This document shows positions 1 through 6,240 of a stretch of 6,240 bases of DNA, piece by piece. The stretch's first letter is position 1, and every line of letters begins with the position of its first letter. The position numbers were made by a program, and so were the translations under genes. The DNA comes from Nitrospinae bacterium RIFCSPLOWO2_12_FULL_45_22 (GTDB lineage Bacteria > 2-12-FULL-45-22), in assembly GCA_001803565.1 (NCBI GenBank), contig MHDQ01000133.1, forward strand, positions 1 through 6,240. Reading direction: 5' to 3'. A model generated the notes under the pieces. That model was not told where the DNA came from. It saw nothing but the letters and a program-made list of their open reading frames with translations, and did not search any database.

Positions 1-492
1 TTGAATCTGAAAGATACCTACAGCGAATCTGACCTGGAGGCTGCGATTCTCAGGGAACTGGAATCTTTTATTCTGGAACTTGGCGCAGGATTTACCTTTA
101 TTGCCAGACAGAAGCGAATGACAATTGATAATGAAGACTTCTACCTCGATTTACTCTTTTACCACCGTAAGCTGAAACGGTTGGTGGCTGTTGAACTCAA
201 ACTGGGAAAGTTTAAAGCGGCATTCAAGGGACAGATGGAACTCTACCTGCGGTGGTTGAAGAAGTATGAAAAGGAAAAGGATGAGACCGATCCCCTTGGA
301 CTGATTCTGTGTGCTGAAGGCTCTCATGAACAGATTGAATTGCTGGAGTTGGATAAATCTTCCATTAAGATAGCGGAATATCTAACCGAATTGCCTCCGA
401 AAGAATTACTGGAAAAGAAACTTCATGCAGCGATTGAGAAATCTAAAGAATTGCTGGAGCAACGGGCAGGAGAAAAGAAGGAGAAAGGATAG
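1..492 (+). CDS. DUF1016/YhcG-type PD-(D/E)XK nuclease domain protein, C-terminal part (5' truncated by window)
   Basis: This is the C-terminal nuclease domain of a DUF1016 (YhcG-like) protein. The sequence shows the core PD-(D/E)XK arrangement: Asp50 in FYLDLLFY, then Glu65 and Lys67 in VAVELKLG, followed by a Q-x3-Y motif (Gln78, Tyr82) in GQMELYL. The tail from about residue 132 is charged and helical. The opening LKDTYSESDLE is the usual junction between the N-terminal DUF1016 domain and the nuclease domain, so the TTG at base 1 is most likely an internal Leu codon and not a start. Full-length relatives are about twice this length, and the missing half lies left of the window. Family members often sit inside type I restriction-modification operons, which fits hsdS and hsdR downstream. 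Their biochemical role is not well settled; DNA cleavage or nuclease-fold DNA binding is inferred from the fold. The stop codon lies 6 bp before the next gene, so cotranscription is likely. Family assignment is firm; function is not. Confidence 0.88.
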   Translation: MNLKDTYSESDLEAAILRELESFILELGAGFTFIARQKRMTIDNEDFYLDLLFYHRKLKRLVAVELKLGKFKAAFKGQMELYLRWLKKYEKEKDETDPLGLILCAEGSHEQIELLELDKSSIKIAEYLTELPPKELLEKKLHAAIEKSKELLEQRAGEKKEKG

Positions 493-498
493 GGAAAA

Positions 499-1032
499 AT
501 GAATAAAATAACTGCCAAACAAAGCAATCCATTCTCTACAGGTGGTGGAGGGGTAAATTTTGAGATTCGTGTTCAAGCAGTATTTGTTACATTGATGATG
601 ACTGGAGGATTTGCACCCTGTTTGCCTGCATGGCCTATCAACAAAATTAAACTACAAGGGAAATACAAAGGGTTTGATACCGATGACTTGATTATTTTTA
701 CTAAAAGTCCAGATGGTGAAAAAGAGAGAAAACTACTTGGTCAGATAAAACACTCTATCAGCATTACTGAGGATAATAAAGAATTTGGAAAAGTAATTCA
801 AGCTGCATGGAATGACTTTAAAAATCCAAAATTATTTACAAAAGAGTCAGACGCTATTGTACTCATTACCGGCCCCTTAAGTGTCTCAGACATTAATGAT
901 GTACGGATAATTCTTGAATGGGCGCGTGATTCAGAAGATGCATCTGATTTTCTAACAAAAGTCAATCTGGTTAATTTCAGCAGCAATGCAAAGAGAAAAA
1001 AGTTGAGAGCTTTTCAAAAATGGCGATGCTGA
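499..1032 (+). CDS. Putative QxK-type PD-(D/E)XK nuclease domain; probable 5' fragment of a frameshifted ~1,178-aa gene
   Basis: I do not recognise a named gene, but the layout suggests a restriction-endonuclease-like fold. A glycine-rich N-terminus (GGGG, residues 15-18) precedes a helix with Glu22 (NFEIRVQA). Next come an acidic strand, GFDTDDLIIF (Asp62/Asp63), and LLGQIKHS, with Gln82 and Lys84 forming a Q-x-K active-site variant like that of Mrr/Cap4-type nucleases. A further strand ending in LITGPLS (residues 122-128) fits the core sheet. The start has Shine-Dalgarno-like AAAGGA at 484-489, 9 bp upstream. The ORF ends in QKWRC-stop, which looks out of register: the +1 frame is open from 1007 and reads NGDADLSDDDLWRF straight into the next ORF. 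The most likely reading is therefore the N-terminal domain of a larger protein broken by a one-base change near 1007-1029. An independent 177-residue protein acting with the next ORF is possible but less likely. Nuclease activity is inferred from motifs only. Confidence 0.7.
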   Translation: MNKITAKQSNPFSTGGGGVNFEIRVQAVFVTLMMTGGFAPCLPAWPINKIKLQGKYKGFDTDDLIIFTKSPDGEKERKLLGQIKHSISITEDNKEFGKVIQAAWNDFKNPKLFTKESDAIVLITGPLSVSDINDVRIILEWARDSEDASDFLTKVNLVNFSSNAKRKKLRAFQKWRC

Positions 1033-1063
1033 CCTTTCAGATGATGATCTCTGGCGGTTTATG
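1004..1063 (+). other. Probable frameshift junction joining the nuclease ORF to the large helical ORF
   Basis: The upstream ORF uses the frame of base 499 and stops at TGA 1030-1032. The downstream ORF uses the next frame (+1), which has its last upstream stop at TGA 1004-1006 and is open from 1007 through the annotated ATG at 1061. Any frame change must therefore fall between 1007 and 1029. This interval holds a run of five A (1016-1020). Removing one A gives a protein that passes from LRAFQ to NGDADLSDDDLWRF and then MKSFHLLGYDLD with no break. The ATG at 1061 has only a weak GGCGG (1053-1057) three bases upstream, a poor ribosome-binding site. I read this as an indel in the genome or assembly. 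Programmed frameshifting is less likely, because A-runs usually promote -1 shifts and this needs +1 (or -2). Confidence 0.75.
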
Positions 1064-4036
1064 AAGAGCTTTCACCTTCTTGGGTATGACCTTGATACTA
1101 AGTCAGGCATAATCCTCTCGTTACTTCGATCTCTTATAGGTCAGCATTCTCCTGAAAACGCGCAGTCACTCTGGGCGCAGATTATTGATGAGGTTCAATT
1201 AGCAAATCAAAACGCTGGAACTATCACAGTAGATTCGATTTCTGAAGAACTTCGCTCTGCATTTCAAAGGCGGACTGTGACGACAGTTCCTATTGACCTT
1301 ACCCGAATACCGTCAGTACAGGCGATAACAGATTGGAGCAAAATTAACTATGCTTCAGAACTTGCCATTGCAAGCCTTTTGGGCTCATGGGATGAAAAGT
1401 CAGAGGCGGATAAGGCAATTGCAGGACAACTCGCCAACAACGATTTCGCAGGCTGGATTCCTAAAATACGAGAGATTCTACAAGTACCCGAAAGTCCGCT
1501 TACTCTCAAAAATGGCAAATGGTCTATTAACAGGCGATTAGACTTATGGCAAATAATTGGTCCAAGACTGTTCGATGAACAACTTGACCGTTTCAAACAA
1601 CATGCCGTTAATGTGCTGAAAGAGCACGATCCAAAATTTGAGCTGCCCCCGGGAGAACGATATGTAGCAAGTATCCACGGGAAAGTATCTCGCTATTCCG
1701 GGAACCTTAGAAAAGGACTGGCTGAGAGCCTTGTTCTTCTTGGTAGCTATCCCCAAGCGTTAAACAACTGCTCAACGAACAAAGCAGAGACTATTGCCGC
1801 TCTTGCCATAAGAGAGATATTTGAAGAAGCAGATTGGATTCTCTGGGGAAGTTTAAACAATCTGTTGCCGCTCTTGGCTGAGGCATCTCCAGATCAGTTC
1901 CTTAATGCAGTCGAAGAGGCTCTACAAACCAAGCCATGCCCATTTAACGAATTGTTTGCCCAAGAGGGAAATGGTATCACTGGTGGTAACTATATGACCG
2001 GCTTACTCTGGGCGCTTGAAGCACTTGCTTGGGATGAACAATACTTGACTCGTGTCACTGTCATACTTGGAGAACTGGCCATACTCGATCCAGGAGGCAA
2101 CTGGGCGAATCGCCCTGCCAATTCGCTCACAACAATTTTCCTCCCTTGGCTCCCTCAAACAACTGCACCGGTTGAGAAACGCAAAGTTGCGATTCAGACG
2201 CTTCAGAAAGAACTGCCTGATGTTGCATGGAAACTTCTGCTAAGTCTGTTACCCAACCAGCATCAAATCTCTACAGGGTCGCATAAGCCAGCTTGGCGTC
2301 AGACGATACCCGAAGAGCGATCAAAGGGAGTTACTCATCAAGAGTATTGGGATCAGGTGACATACTATGCAGATATGGCCGTTGATGCGTCTCAGGTTGA
2401 TTTATGCAGATTAACCAAGCTGGTCGAGCATCTTAACAGTATTCCACAACCCGCATTTGATAAACTGCTGGCATATTTTGAATCTGGAGAAATAACTGGC
2501 AAGCCAGAAGAAGAGAGGCTCCCACTGTGGACTAAACTTGTAAATTTTGTTGTAAAACATAAAAGATATGCCGATGCAAAATGGGCATTGAGCCCTGAAC
2601 TGGTTGAAAAAATCAGCAAAATTACTGAAAGACTTGCTCCTCAAAATCCTAAAAACTTATACCGACACCTTTTCAGTAGTCGGGATTTAGATCTGTATGA
2701 AGAAAGCGGCAATTGGGAACATCAACGAAAGAAATTAGAAGAACGCCGACAAAACTCTATCCGGGAAATTCTTGCAAGAGATGGGATTGGAGATGTGATT
2801 AAGTTCGCCGAGGATGTTGAGTCCCCCTGGCGTATTGGGCTATCTTTAGGTTTTGTTGCTGAAGATAACGCGGACTCAGTAATGCTGCCGAAATTGTTGG
2901 ACTCAGGAAACAATAGGTCTGCCCAATTCATAAGTGGTTTTATCGGGAGCCGCTACCAGAACCAAGGATGGACATGGGTAGATCAGACTGATACGTCAGG
3001 TTGGTCAACAAAACAAATAGGTCAATTCCTTGCTAACCTGCCTTTTACAGATGAAACATGGAAACGTTCTAAACAGCTCCTAGGAGCCCATGCTGCTAAG
3101 TACTGGAGCAAGGTCGTTGTGAACCCTTATCAGTCAGAAGGAAGCATTGAAGAGGCCATTGATAAATTGATGGAATATAACAGGCCAAAGGCTGCTCTTA
3201 GCTGCATACACTTTAAGCTATACAATAAACAGCCATTGGACCAGGTTCGAACAATAAAGGCACTGCTTGCAGCAGTCTCGTCAACAGAACCTGCTTATTC
3301 AATAGATGTGTACCAGACGGTTGAGATTATCAAGGCCCTGCAGAATGATCCTAATACTGCTCCCGATGATCTGTTTCTGGTTGAATGGGCTTATTTACCG
3401 CTTCTTGATCGACACCAGGATGCTTCACCGAAACTGTTAGAACAGCGACTGGCGTCTAATCCGGAATTCTTCTCCGAAGTTATTCGTTTGGTTTACCGCT
3501 CCAAGAATAAAAGCAAGTCTGAAAAAGAACCTACCGAGCAGCATCAAGCCATTGCGACAAACGCCTTCCGCCTACTTAGCGAATGGAGGACTCCTCCGGG
3601 TGTGCAGGCTGATGGAAGTTTTTCAGGTGATCATTTCAATCGATGGCTTGATGCGGTCAAAAAAACATGTTCAGAGTCCGGGCATCTCGAGGTAGCTCTT
3701 TCTCATGTTGGAAATGTGATCATTCATTGCCCACCAGATCCTAATGGTCTATGGATTTACAGCTCTGCAGCCAATGCTTTAAATGCTAAGGATGCAGAAG
3801 ATATACGGAGAGGCTTCCGTCTTGGAATATTTAACTCACGTGGAGTTCACTGGGTAGATCCGACTGGAAAAACAGAGAAAGAACTTGCTGCCAAATACAG
3901 ACAACAAGCCGAAGAAGTCGAAACTCATGGATATCAACGTTTTGCTGTCACCCTCAGAGAATTGGCAGATTCGTATGAGCGAGAAGCTGAGCGGATTATC
4001 GATGAGCACAAGACTCGTGGAGCGAACGAAGAATGA
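1061..4036 (+). CDS. Large helical-repeat protein of unknown function; probable C-terminal part of the preceding nuclease gene
   Basis: I do not recognise a named family. The 991-residue product is soluble, has no signal peptide or membrane segment, and appears almost wholly alpha-helical, with many short Leu/Ala/Trp-rich helices like a HEAT- or TPR-type superhelix. I see no Walker A motif (GxxxxGK[ST]), so it does not look like an NTPase. Distinctive segments are WDEKSEAD (residues 110-117), ESPLTLKNGKW (144-154), GNGITGGNYMTGLLWALEALAW (303-324, Gly-rich then helical) and DPGGNWANRPANSL (343-356). From memory these resemble the C-terminal scaffolds of large defence-type proteins in which a nuclease or STAND-NTPase domain comes first; this is unverified. 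The C-terminus (about 940-991) is charged and possibly coiled-coil. Its frame is open back to 1007, so the true start is probably the ATG at 499 before a frame break. Its stop overlaps the hsdS start (ATGA), which implies translational coupling. Possible roles are invader sensing or assembly with the type I complex, both inferred from context. Confidence 0.72.
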   Translation: MKSFHLLGYDLDTKSGIILSLLRSLIGQHSPENAQSLWAQIIDEVQLANQNAGTITVDSISEELRSAFQRRTVTTVPIDLTRIPSVQAITDWSKINYASELAIASLLGSWDEKSEADKAIAGQLANNDFAGWIPKIREILQVPESPLTLKNGKWSINRRLDLWQIIGPRLFDEQLDRFKQHAVNVLKEHDPKFELPPGERYVASIHGKVSRYSGNLRKGLAESLVLLGSYPQALNNCSTNKAETIAALAIREIFEEADWILWGSLNNLLPLLAEASPDQFLNAVEEALQTKPCPFNELFAQEGNGITGGNYMTGLLWALEALAWDEQYLTRVTVILGELAILDPGGNWANRPANSLTTIFLPWLPQTTAPVEKRKVAIQTLQKELPDVAWKLLLSLLPNQHQISTGSHKPAWRQTIPEERSKGVTHQEYWDQVTYYADMAVDASQVDLCRLTKLVEHLNSIPQPAFDKLLAYFESGEITGKPEEERLPLWTKLVNFVVKHKRYADAKWALSPELVEKISKITERLAPQNPKNLYRHLFSSRDLDLYEESGNWEHQRKKLEERRQNSIREILARDGIGDVIKFAEDVESPWRIGLSLGFVAEDNADSVMLPKLLDSGNNRSAQFISGFIGSRYQNQGWTWVDQTDTSGWSTKQIGQFLANLPFTDETWKRSKQLLGAHAAKYWSKVVVNPYQSEGSIEEAIDKLMEYNRPKAALSCIHFKLYNKQPLDQVRTIKALLAAVSSTEPAYSIDVYQTVEIIKALQNDPNTAPDDLFLVEWAYLPLLDRHQDASPKLLEQRLASNPEFFSEVIRLVYRSKNKSKSEKEPTEQHQAIATNAFRLLSEWRTPPGVQADGSFSGDHFNRWLDAVKKTCSESGHLEVALSHVGNVIIHCPPDPNGLWIYSSAANALNAKDAEDIRRGFRLGIFNSRGVHWVDPTGKTEKELAAKYRQQAEEVETHGYQRFAVTLRELADSYEREAERIIDEHKTRGANEE
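4019..4036 (+). promoter_or_regulatory. hsdS ribosome-binding site and ATGA stop/start overlap (translational coupling)
   Basis: GGAG at 4019-4022 lies 10 bases before the hsdS ATG at 4033, inside the end of the large helical ORF. The ATG shares bases with that ORF's TGA at 4034-4036. Such ATGA overlaps usually let terminating ribosomes re-initiate, tying hsdS output to translation of the upstream gene. If the upstream gene is truly frameshifted, full-length translation from 499 would stop at 1032, and coupling would then depend on initiation at 1061 or a similar internal start. Confidence 0.6.
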
Positions 4037-5283
4037 GTAAGCAAAACGAAAACAGACAGGGATATAAGAATACAAAAGTCGGGTGGATTCCTAAAGAGTG
4101 GGCAGTTAAGGTGCTTGGGTCATTTGGTTCATTTTCAAAAGGAAAGGGAATCTCCAATAGCGAAAAAAAAGAAATGGGACTATCTTGTATTACTTACGGC
4201 GAAATTTATACAACCCATGATTATGTTATCAAAGATTTCAATTCCTTTATAGATATAGAGACGGCAAAAAAGAGCCAGCGGATTAAGAGAAATGATGTTC
4301 TCTTTGCCGGTTCTGGTGAAACATTGGATGAAATTGGAAAGTGTGTAGCTTATACAAAAGATGTGGAGGCCTATGCTGGAGGGGATATTGTTATTTTTAG
4401 CCAAAATAACGTTGATTGTATTTATTTGTCGTATTCATTAAATAGTGATTTAATAACCAAACAGAAAAGAAAACTGGGACAAGGTTATTCGGTTGTTCAT
4501 ATTTATTCAAGTGGATTAAAAAAATTGTATGTTCCCCTTCCCCCTCTTCCTGAACAGAAAAGAATCGCTGAAATTCTCTCCGTTTGGGACGAAGCCATTG
4601 AGCAGGTAGCAAATCTGATAAACGCTAAAATAGCACTCAAAAAATCCCTCATGCAACAACTCCTTACAGGCAAGTTGCGGTTTAAGGAGTTTGTCAAAAT
4701 AAAATTTAATAAAATCGAACTAGCGGAGTTTCTGATTCCAACACCAAGGCCAGTTCCAAGGCCAAACTCAGCATATACTGCATTAGGGATTCGCAGTCAC
4801 GGTAAGGGCACGTTCTTAAAGGCAGTAGAAAATCCTGAAGCAGTAATGATGGACACACTTTACGAGGTTAAAGAAGCTGACCTTATCGTAAATATAACAT
4901 TTGCATGGGAAGGTGCAATCGCAATTGTCAAGAAATCAGACGAAGGAGCTTTCGTTTCCCATAGATTTCCAACATATACCTTTAACAGAGAAATAGCCAT
5001 TCCTGAATATTTCAGACATGTCATACGAACAAAACGATTTATACATGAACTTGGACTTGTTTCACCTGGAGGAGCTGGACGAAACCGTGTTATGAGTAAG
5101 ACAGATTTTCTGAATATAGTCGTGTCCATCCCATCAGTAGACGAACAGAAGAAAATAGCAGTAGTGCTGAATGGAATTGATAAGGAGATTGAACTCTTGG
5201 GGAAAAAACTCGAATACTTAAAAACACAGAAAAAAGGCCTGATGCAAAAATTGCTGACAGGCAAGATTAGAGTAAAGGTATAA
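4033..5283 (+). CDS. hsdS: Type I restriction-modification system specificity subunit HsdS
   Basis: HsdS sets the bipartite DNA target of a type I enzyme and binds HsdM, and through it HsdR. The 416-residue length is typical. The N-terminus has the common GWIPKEW entry (residues 17-23). Target-recognition domain 1 spans about 24-168 and domain 2 about 221-366. The central conserved region (about 171-214: LPEQKRIAEIL, then a helix to LMQQLLTGK) is matched by the distal one (about 368-411: DEQKKIAVVL to LMQKLLTGK). These two long helices form the spacer that fixes the distance between half-sites. The two recognition domains are not alike, so the target should be asymmetric; its sequence cannot be read from the protein. 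Domain 2 carries a recognisable HsdS block, GIRSHGKG (252-259) with AWEGAIAI (291-298) and VSHRFPTY (308-315). The gene overlaps the upstream ORF by 4 bp and precedes hsdR by 13 bp. It appears intact. Confidence 0.96.
   Translation: MSKQNENRQGYKNTKVGWIPKEWAVKVLGSFGSFSKGKGISNSEKKEMGLSCITYGEIYTTHDYVIKDFNSFIDIETAKKSQRIKRNDVLFAGSGETLDEIGKCVAYTKDVEAYAGGDIVIFSQNNVDCIYLSYSLNSDLITKQKRKLGQGYSVVHIYSSGLKKLYVPLPPLPEQKRIAEILSVWDEAIEQVANLINAKIALKKSLMQQLLTGKLRFKEFVKIKFNKIELAEFLIPTPRPVPRPNSAYTALGIRSHGKGTFLKAVENPEAVMMDTLYEVKEADLIVNITFAWEGAIAIVKKSDEGAFVSHRFPTYTFNREIAIPEYFRHVIRTKRFIHELGLVSPGGAGRNRVMSKTDFLNIVVSIPSVDEQKKIAVVLNGIDKEIELLGKKLEYLKTQKKGLMQKLLTGKIRVKV
4543..4674 (+). repeat. hsdS central conserved region, first copy of an intragenic repeat
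   Basis: This encodes residues 171-214 of HsdS. It aligns without gaps to residues 368-411 at 19 of 44 identical positions, best at the start (EQKxIAxxL) and end (KKxLMQxLLTGK). The DNA also matches closely near the end (ATGCAA, then ACAGGCAAG). Such repeats form the HsdS spacer helices and are known sites for domain swapping between hsdS alleles. The divergence here argues against recent duplication. Confidence 0.8.
5134..5265 (+). repeat. hsdS distal conserved region, second copy of the intragenic repeat
   Basis: This encodes HsdS residues 368-411, the C-terminal counterpart of the central conserved region. It runs from DEQKKIAVVL to LMQKLLTGK and gives the pseudo-twofold symmetry by which one HsdS binds two HsdM subunits. 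Only five residues follow it, so the protein ends just after the helix, as usual for this subfamily. Confidence 0.8.
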
Positions 5284-5296
5284 AAAGGATGGCACT

Positions 5297-6240
5297 ATGC
5301 AACAAGCCCCGTTAATGAAAGAAGACCATATATCACAAATACCAGCTTTGCAGCTCTTACAGAATCTGGGATATACCTATCTCACTCCTGAAGAGGCGCT
5401 TTCTCTTCGTGGTGGTAAGACACGGAATGTAATACTGGATGGAATTCTCGCAGATCAACTTCGCAAGATGAATGTCGTTCGCTACAGGGGAGAAAAGTAT
5501 CCATTTACAGAAGGAAATATTTTCTCTGCAATTCAGTCATTAAAGGATATTGTCTACGATGGACTTGTGCGCACAAATGAGAAGGTGTACGACCTTCTTT
5601 GTCTTGGCAGAAGCCTCCAGCAGTCAATTGAAGGCGATATCAAGAGTTTTACCTTACAGTATATAGACTGGGAATATCCTGAAAACAATGTCTATCATGT
5701 CACGGAAGAATTTAGCGTAGAACGTGCAGGCAGTAAAGAAGAATACAGGCCGGACATAGTGCTTTTTGTAAATGGCATTCCACTGACAATCATAGAATGC
5801 AAAAAACCTGAGCTCGGTCCGGGAAAGGATCCGATTGAGCAGGCTATCTCTCAGCATATCCGTAACCAGAAAGATGATGGCATCCCGCAGCTTTTCCTGT
5901 ATTCTCAACTTTTGTTAGCAGTTTCTAAGAACGATGCAAAATACGCCACAACTGGTACTCCAATGGATTTTTGGGCAGTATGGAGAGAAGACAACGATGT
6001 AGACGAAGAGATACTTTCTCTCATAAATAAACCTCTTTCAAATGCTCAAAAAGACAAGCTATTTCAAAATAGGTTTAAATATGTCCGTGCGGACTTTGAT
6101 TCAACCGAGAAATCAGGCGGCAGGGAGGTTACTGGGCAGGATCGCGTCTTATATTCGCTTTGCCGTCCAGAACGGCTTTTGGAATTAGCCTATCGTTATA
6201 TTCTCTATGATGCAGGGGAGAAGAAAATAGCACGCTACCA
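5297..6240 (+). CDS. hsdR: Type I restriction enzyme R subunit HsdR, N-terminal part (3' truncated by window)
   Basis: HsdR is the ATP-driven translocase and endonuclease of type I systems, cutting DNA when the HsdMS target is unmethylated. The frame from ATG 5297 is open to the window edge: 314 complete codons and two bases, about a third of a usual HsdR. AAGGA at 5285-5289, seven bases upstream, supports this start; the nearby ATG at 5289 meets a stop after eight codons. The N-terminal nuclease domain is clear: RPDIVLF (Asp153), then TIIECKKP (Glu167, Lys169) as the PD-(D/E)XK centre, then a Gln-containing helix, QAISQHIRNQ (182-191). Next come IPQLFLYSQLLLAVS and a TPMDFWAVWRED-type block, also characteristic of HsdR. 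The segment RPERLLELAYRYILYD near the edge normally leads into the SWI2/SNF2-type helicase domains, which lie beyond the window. All nuclease residues are present, so it should be active if the rest is intact. Confidence 0.96.
   Translation, partial: MQQAPLMKEDHISQIPALQLLQNLGYTYLTPEEALSLRGGKTRNVILDGILADQLRKMNVVRYRGEKYPFTEGNIFSAIQSLKDIVYDGLVRTNEKVYDLLCLGRSLQQSIEGDIKSFTLQYIDWEYPENNVYHVTEEFSVERAGSKEEYRPDIVLFVNGIPLTIIECKKPELGPGKDPIEQAISQHIRNQKDDGIPQLFLYSQLLLAVSKNDAKYATTGTPMDFWAVWREDNDVDEEILSLINKPLSNAQKDKLFQNRFKYVRADFDSTEKSGGREVTGQDRVLYSLCRPERLLELAYRYILYDAGEKKIARY

Noticed and set aside
1-492. Complete 163-residue gene starting at TTG at base 1
   Set aside because: The first residues match the inter-domain junction of DUF1016 proteins, and the N-terminal domain is missing, so the gene is cut by the window edge.
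1016-1020. Programmed ribosomal frameshift at the five-A run
   Set aside because: The required shift is +1 (or -2), whereas A-rich slippery sites normally give -1. Five A is also short for transcriptional slippage, and I see no clear stimulatory stem-loop. An indel is simpler.
1020-1064. Tiny 14-codon ORF (ATG at 1020) whose stop overlaps the ATG at 1061, like a leader peptide
   Set aside because: The overlap is a by-product of the third frame across the junction. It has no good ribosome-binding site, and the in-register bridge in the large ORF's frame explains the region better.
2527-2544. Possible nucleotide-binding loop (GEITGKPEEE) in the large ORF, with GNGITGGN near 1967 as another candidate
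   Set aside because: Neither fits GxxxxGK[ST], and no Walker B-like hydrophobic strand followed by acidic residues is placed correctly. Both are more likely loops between helices.
4744-4764. 9-bp direct repeat (ccaaggcca) twice, 12 bp apart, inside hsdS
   Set aside because: It encodes the repeated Pro-Arg-Pro pattern at the entry to recognition domain 2 and is isolated, so codon repetition explains it. It does not resemble an attachment site or array.
4860-5264. 134-residue minus-strand open frame opposite hsdS
   Set aside because: It lies wholly inside the well-supported hsdS, has no plausible ribosome-binding site or recognisable motif, and is rich in Ser/Phe/Ile as expected of an antisense shadow.
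5654-5908. 84-residue minus-strand open frame opposite hsdR
   Set aside because: It overlaps the catalytic region of HsdR, whose motifs are conserved on the plus strand, so it is a shadow frame.

Overview
The window is a slice of one co-directional (+ strand) operon built around a type I restriction-modification system. Every base lies in, or within a few bases of, a coding region. The gaps are 6 bp, 28 bp (explained by a frame break), a 4-bp overlap and 13 bp. There are no RNA genes, insertion sequences, CRISPR arrays or stretches of 300 bases without a gene. Both ends are cut: the first gene enters from the left and the last runs off the right edge.

Layout from left to right: (1) the C-terminal nuclease domain of a DUF1016/YhcG-type PD-(D/E)XK protein, missing its N-terminal domain; (2) a 177-residue ORF resembling a QxK-type PD-(D/E)XK nuclease domain; (3) a 991-residue, apparently all-helical ORF without an NTPase motif that I can see; (4) hsdS, the DNA-specificity subunit, with two target-recognition domains and two matching conserved regions; (5) the first 314 codons of hsdR, the restriction subunit, ending before its helicase motor. 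The modification subunit hsdM is not in the window and is expected upstream.

ORFs (2) and (3) are probably one gene of about 1,178 codons broken by a single-base frame change between positions 1007 and 1029. The frame of the large ORF stays open upstream of its first ATG, and the joined protein reads smoothly. The product would be an N-terminal nuclease fused to a roughly 1,000-residue helical scaffold, set between the DUF1016 nuclease and hsdS. This is the least explained part of the window and the best candidate for a poorly described defence component. If it is intact in the cell, the operon encodes three separate PD-(D/E)XK domains: DUF1016, the new one, and HsdR.

The host cannot be named. 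Gene spacing, ATG starts and Shine-Dalgarno-like sequences indicate a bacterium or archaeon of moderate, slightly AT-rich composition. Type I loci move horizontally, so their protein families are poor guides to taxonomy. HsdS with HsdM would methylate a bipartite target and HsdR would cut unmodified DNA. The two accessory nuclease-like genes travel with this core and may add another layer of anti-phage or anti-plasmid activity; that role is inference.
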